DNA of 8,306 nucleotides from Pirellulaceae bacterium (lineage in GTDB: Bacteria; Planctomycetota; Planctomycetia; Pirellulales; Pirellulaceae): NCBI GenBank assembly GCA_013002105.1, contig JABDKS010000020.1:1-8306 (forward strand), given 5' to 3'. This document shows, one piece after another, positions 6,061 to 8,306 of this stretch; the first letter of the stretch is position 1, and each line of letters opens with the position of its first letter. The position numbers were made by a program, and so were the translations under genes. The notes beneath the pieces are model-generated. The model was not told the origin of the DNA. It saw only the letters and a list, made by a program, of their open reading frames with translations, and did no database searches.

Positions 6061-6259
6061 CTGCATATTCTGCCGCACCGCTCTCGCTGCCGAGACAAGG
6101 ACGAAAGGGAAACGCATTGCAGGGTTGCGAACAACCATTCGCCACTATGCAGCCAATAGCGATATGATGACTTGACCGCGAATTTCGGTCGGTTGATGCA
6201 GTGGTCACCAACGCTCGCGGTGCGAGTTTCTTGCCTTTTCGATTCGAGTCGTCACGTTT

Positions 6260-8306
6260 ATGAAAACGATCTTTACCGCACTTTTTGCGGCCACGCTTGG
6301 CTTTTCAGTTCCACTTTCTGCGCAAAGAGTACTCGTCGAAGCGGAATCGTTCGATTCCCACGGAGGTTGGAAACTGGATACGCAGTTTATTGAAACGATG
6401 GGGTCGCCCTATTTGTTGGCCCATGGATTGGGCAGGCCGGTCGATGACGCAACGACGACGGTGACGTTTCCTGAGACCGGCGAGTACCGAGTCTTCGTCC
6501 GTACCAAGGACTGGGTAGCTCGTTGGAATGCGGCAGGGAATCCTGGGCGATTTCAGTTGATCGTCGGGGGCAAAGCCTTGGACGAAACATTTGGTACCCA
6601 GGGAGCCGAGTGGTTTTGGCATGACGGCGGCACGGTCGAGATCACGAATGTGCAAACGGAAATAAAGATTCACGATCTAACCGGATTTGATGGCCGGTGC
6701 GACGCGATTCTGTTTACCAAGGACGGCCAGGTGCCACCGAATCAGTCTGACATCCTGCCACAATGGCGCCGCGAACTCTTAGGCTTGCAAGAAACGCCAA
6801 CGGAAAAAGCGGGTTATGACTTGGTCGTCGTTGGTGGCGGTTACGCTGGCACGGCGGCGGCGTTGTCGGCAGCCCGGATGGGCTGCAAGGTGGCGCTCAT
6901 TCAAAATCGCCCCGTTCTGGGCGGCAACGGATCGAGCGAGGTTCGCGTTTGGTCGATGGGGCATATCCGGCGCGGCAAGTACCCGCGGATCGGCGAGATT
7001 GTCGAAGAGTTCTGCGATCGGGCTACGAAGTCACCGGGAACTTATGAAGAATTTGAGGATGCGAAAAAAGAAGCGATCGTTCGTGCCGAGAACAACATTG
7101 AATTGTTTTTGAATCATCATGCCTTTAAAGTCGAGACCGATCGCAATCAAATCACTGCGGTTCATGCTTTTGATACGCGCACCAGCGAGCAAAAACGCTT
7201 TGTCGGTCGCTTCTTTGCCGATTGCACGGGACACGGCACGCTGGGATATCTGGCCAAAGCGGATTGGGAGATGACACCCAAAGGTCGCATGGGGATGAGC
7301 AACATGTGGGCATGGGATGAAGCTGATAAACCGACGACGTATCCCGAGACGCCGTGGGCGCTTGACTTGTCGATGGAGGATTTCCCCTACCCGCGTGATC
7401 ATCATGGTCAGTGGTTTTGGGAAAGTGGTTTTGACAAAGACCCCCTTGGTGACGCTGAAGGAATCCGGGATTGGAATTTGCGGGCTGTCTACGGGGCGTT
7501 CAATGCGATGAAAAATGGCGACGGCGCCGACGAACATTCCACGGCGTATCTGACGTGGATCGCCTACATCGGCGGACCTCGCGAATCGCGTCGCTTAATG
7601 GGCGATATCGTGTTGACGCAAGACGACATCGTCTCGAAACGCGAATTCAAAGATGGGTGCGTGCCGAGTACCTGGTCGATCGACCTGCACTATCCAAAGG
7701 AGGAGTACGCGGACAAATTTCCGGACAATCCGTTCATCTCCATTGCTGTACACGATCGGCGTATTGATCGCAGCTACGGATACCCTGTGCCCTACCGATG
7801 TTTCTATTCGCGGAATATCGACAATCTGTTCATGACGGGACGAAACATCAGTGTGACGCACGAAGCGCTCGGGACGACCCGTGTGATGAAAACGTGCGGG
7901 ATGATGGGTGAGGTCGTCGGTCGCGCGACAAGCCTTTGCATTTTGCACAACTGCACGCCGCGAGACGTCTACGCCCATTACTGGGACGAGATGGACAAGC
8001 TTTTGAAACTACCGGGCAAGGCGTACCGCGATTCGGTTCACGACGAAATCACGATTCCCGAGGACGCGTTAACAATCGCAACCGGCCAGGGACTCTCGAT
8101 GGGAATCGATCCTGCCAAATTGCCGGGAATCGTGATCGACGATAGTGAAGCCAAGAAATCGGCCAAGTGGCGCCCGAGTATCAGTCTGGAAGGATTCGTT
8201 GGAACCAACTACTTGTACGCGCGGCATTACGACAACGCCGACATTCGTTTTGAGACAAAGGCACCGAAAACTGCTCGGTTTGATATTCGAATCGCCTATC
8301 AATCGC
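6260..8306 (+). CDS. Exported FAD-dependent oxidoreductase (FAD_oxidored type) with golvesin-like C-terminal domain, 3' end outside the window
   Basis: 682 codons are visible. Residues 1-21 form a signal peptide (MKTIFTALFAATLGF, likely cut after LSA). A beta-rich N-terminal domain (about 23-155) carries VEAESF and GEYRVFVRTKDW, like carbohydrate-binding or jelly-roll modules. The FAD-binding Rossmann motif is VVVGGGYAGTAAALSAAR (189-206), then VALIQNRPVLGGNGSSEVRV (211-230), ADCTGHGTLGYLAKAD (320-335) and a C-terminal FAD motif NLFMTGRNISVTHEALGTTR (522-541) with TCGMMGEVVG (545-554). The tail IVIDDSEAKKSAKW...GFVGTNYLYAR (624-655) starts a golvesin-like domain cut by the window edge. PF12831-type oxidoreductases are flavoproteins whose substrates are mostly unknown. 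The presence of binding-type domains and export suggest action on a polysaccharide or glycoconjugate outside the cytoplasm, by inference. The ATG at 6260 is chosen because it directly begins the signal peptide; no Shine-Dalgarno is seen. It stands alone on the plus strand. Confidence 0.93.
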   Translation, partial: MKTIFTALFAATLGFSVPLSAQRVLVEAESFDSHGGWKLDTQFIETMGSPYLLAHGLGRPVDDATTTVTFPETGEYRVFVRTKDWVARWNAAGNPGRFQLIVGGKALDETFGTQGAEWFWHDGGTVEITNVQTEIKIHDLTGFDGRCDAILFTKDGQVPPNQSDILPQWRRELLGLQETPTEKAGYDLVVVGGGYAGTAAALSAARMGCKVALIQNRPVLGGNGSSEVRVWSMGHIRRGKYPRIGEIVEEFCDRATKSPGTYEEFEDAKKEAIVRAENNIELFLNHHAFKVETDRNQITAVHAFDTRTSEQKRFVGRFFADCTGHGTLGYLAKADWEMTPKGRMGMSNMWAWDEADKPTTYPETPWALDLSMEDFPYPRDHHGQWFWESGFDKDPLGDAEGIRDWNLRAVYGAFNAMKNGDGADEHSTAYLTWIAYIGGPRESRRLMGDIVLTQDDIVSKREFKDGCVPSTWSIDLHYPKEEYADKFPDNPFISIAVHDRRIDRSYGYPVPYRCFYSRNIDNLFMTGRNISVTHEALGTTRVMKTCGMMGEVVGRATSLCILHNCTPRDVYAHYWDEMDKLLKLPGKAYRDSVHDEITIPEDALTIATGQGLSMGIDPAKLPGIVIDDSEAKKSAKWRPSISLEGFVGTNYLYARHYDNADIRFETKAPKTARFDIRIAYQS

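Larger units (their letters stand above)
4963..6259. other. 1.3-kb gene-poor region between divergent genes
   Basis: No frame on either strand carries a recognisable domain. The longest are a plus-strand 151-codon frame from GTG 5017 to 5472 and an overlapping 98-codon plus-strand frame from GTG 5334 to 5630. The first is rich in Arg, Ser and Thr and shows only a faint DDE-transposase-like stretch (5197-5325). The second holds the in-frame tandem repeat at 5476-5505. Both are possible but unsupported as genes. From 5640 to 6259 there are only short frames, small hairpins (CTAGA/TCTAG at 5920-5934, GGTTG/CAACC at 6123-6136, GACCG/CGGTC at 6174-6190) and a TATAAT at 6055. It may hold regulatory sequence, an unrecognised RNA or the remains of a decayed gene. 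Confidence 0.5.

Noticed and set aside
7031..7537. 168-codon minus-strand frame opposite the oxidoreductase gene
   Set aside because: It is antisense to a region with clear FAD-oxidoreductase motifs and has no recognisable content of its own.

Overview
The window looks like a chromosomal piece of a planctomycete, most likely of the Pirellulaceae (Rhodopirellula-like). This is inferred from three things. There is a secreted FAD-dependent oxidoreductase carrying a golvesin-like C-terminal domain. There is a 263-residue protein whose two conserved blocks resemble hypothetical proteins I associate with planctomycetes. Gene starts lack obvious Shine-Dalgarno sequences and intergenic gaps are long. 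No database search was possible, so the taxonomic call is an inference.

Layout: 1-3870 holds three minus-strand genes. In transcription order they are a papain-fold (C1) protein (2983-3870), a short polysaccharide co-polymerase/BY-kinase-like protein (1394-2632) and a polyprenyl-phosphate sugar transferase (1-1295, running off the left edge). The last two form a recognisable exopolysaccharide/capsule initiation and chain-length pair. 4171-4962 is a separate minus-strand gene for a two-block protein of unknown function. 4963-6259 is a 1.3-kb stretch with no convincing gene. 6260-8306 is a plus-strand gene, open at the right edge, for an exported FAD-dependent oxidoreductase.

How the genes may work together: the sugar transferase would load the first sugar phosphate onto undecaprenyl phosphate at the inner membrane, and the Wzz/BY-kinase-like protein would normally govern polymer length or export. 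The kinase-like protein departs from its family: its Walker A lysine is arginine, it has no tyrosine-rich tail, and almost the whole periplasmic domain is absent. The upstream papain-fold protein has lost all three catalytic positions (Cys to Ser, His to Gln, Asn to Ser) while keeping the fold motifs. Two apparently degenerate catalytic modules side by side in a polysaccharide locus is the most notable feature of the window. They may be regulatory or scaffolding pseudoenzymes rather than decaying genes, because both reading frames are intact.

No tRNA, rRNA, CRISPR array or intact insertion sequence was seen.
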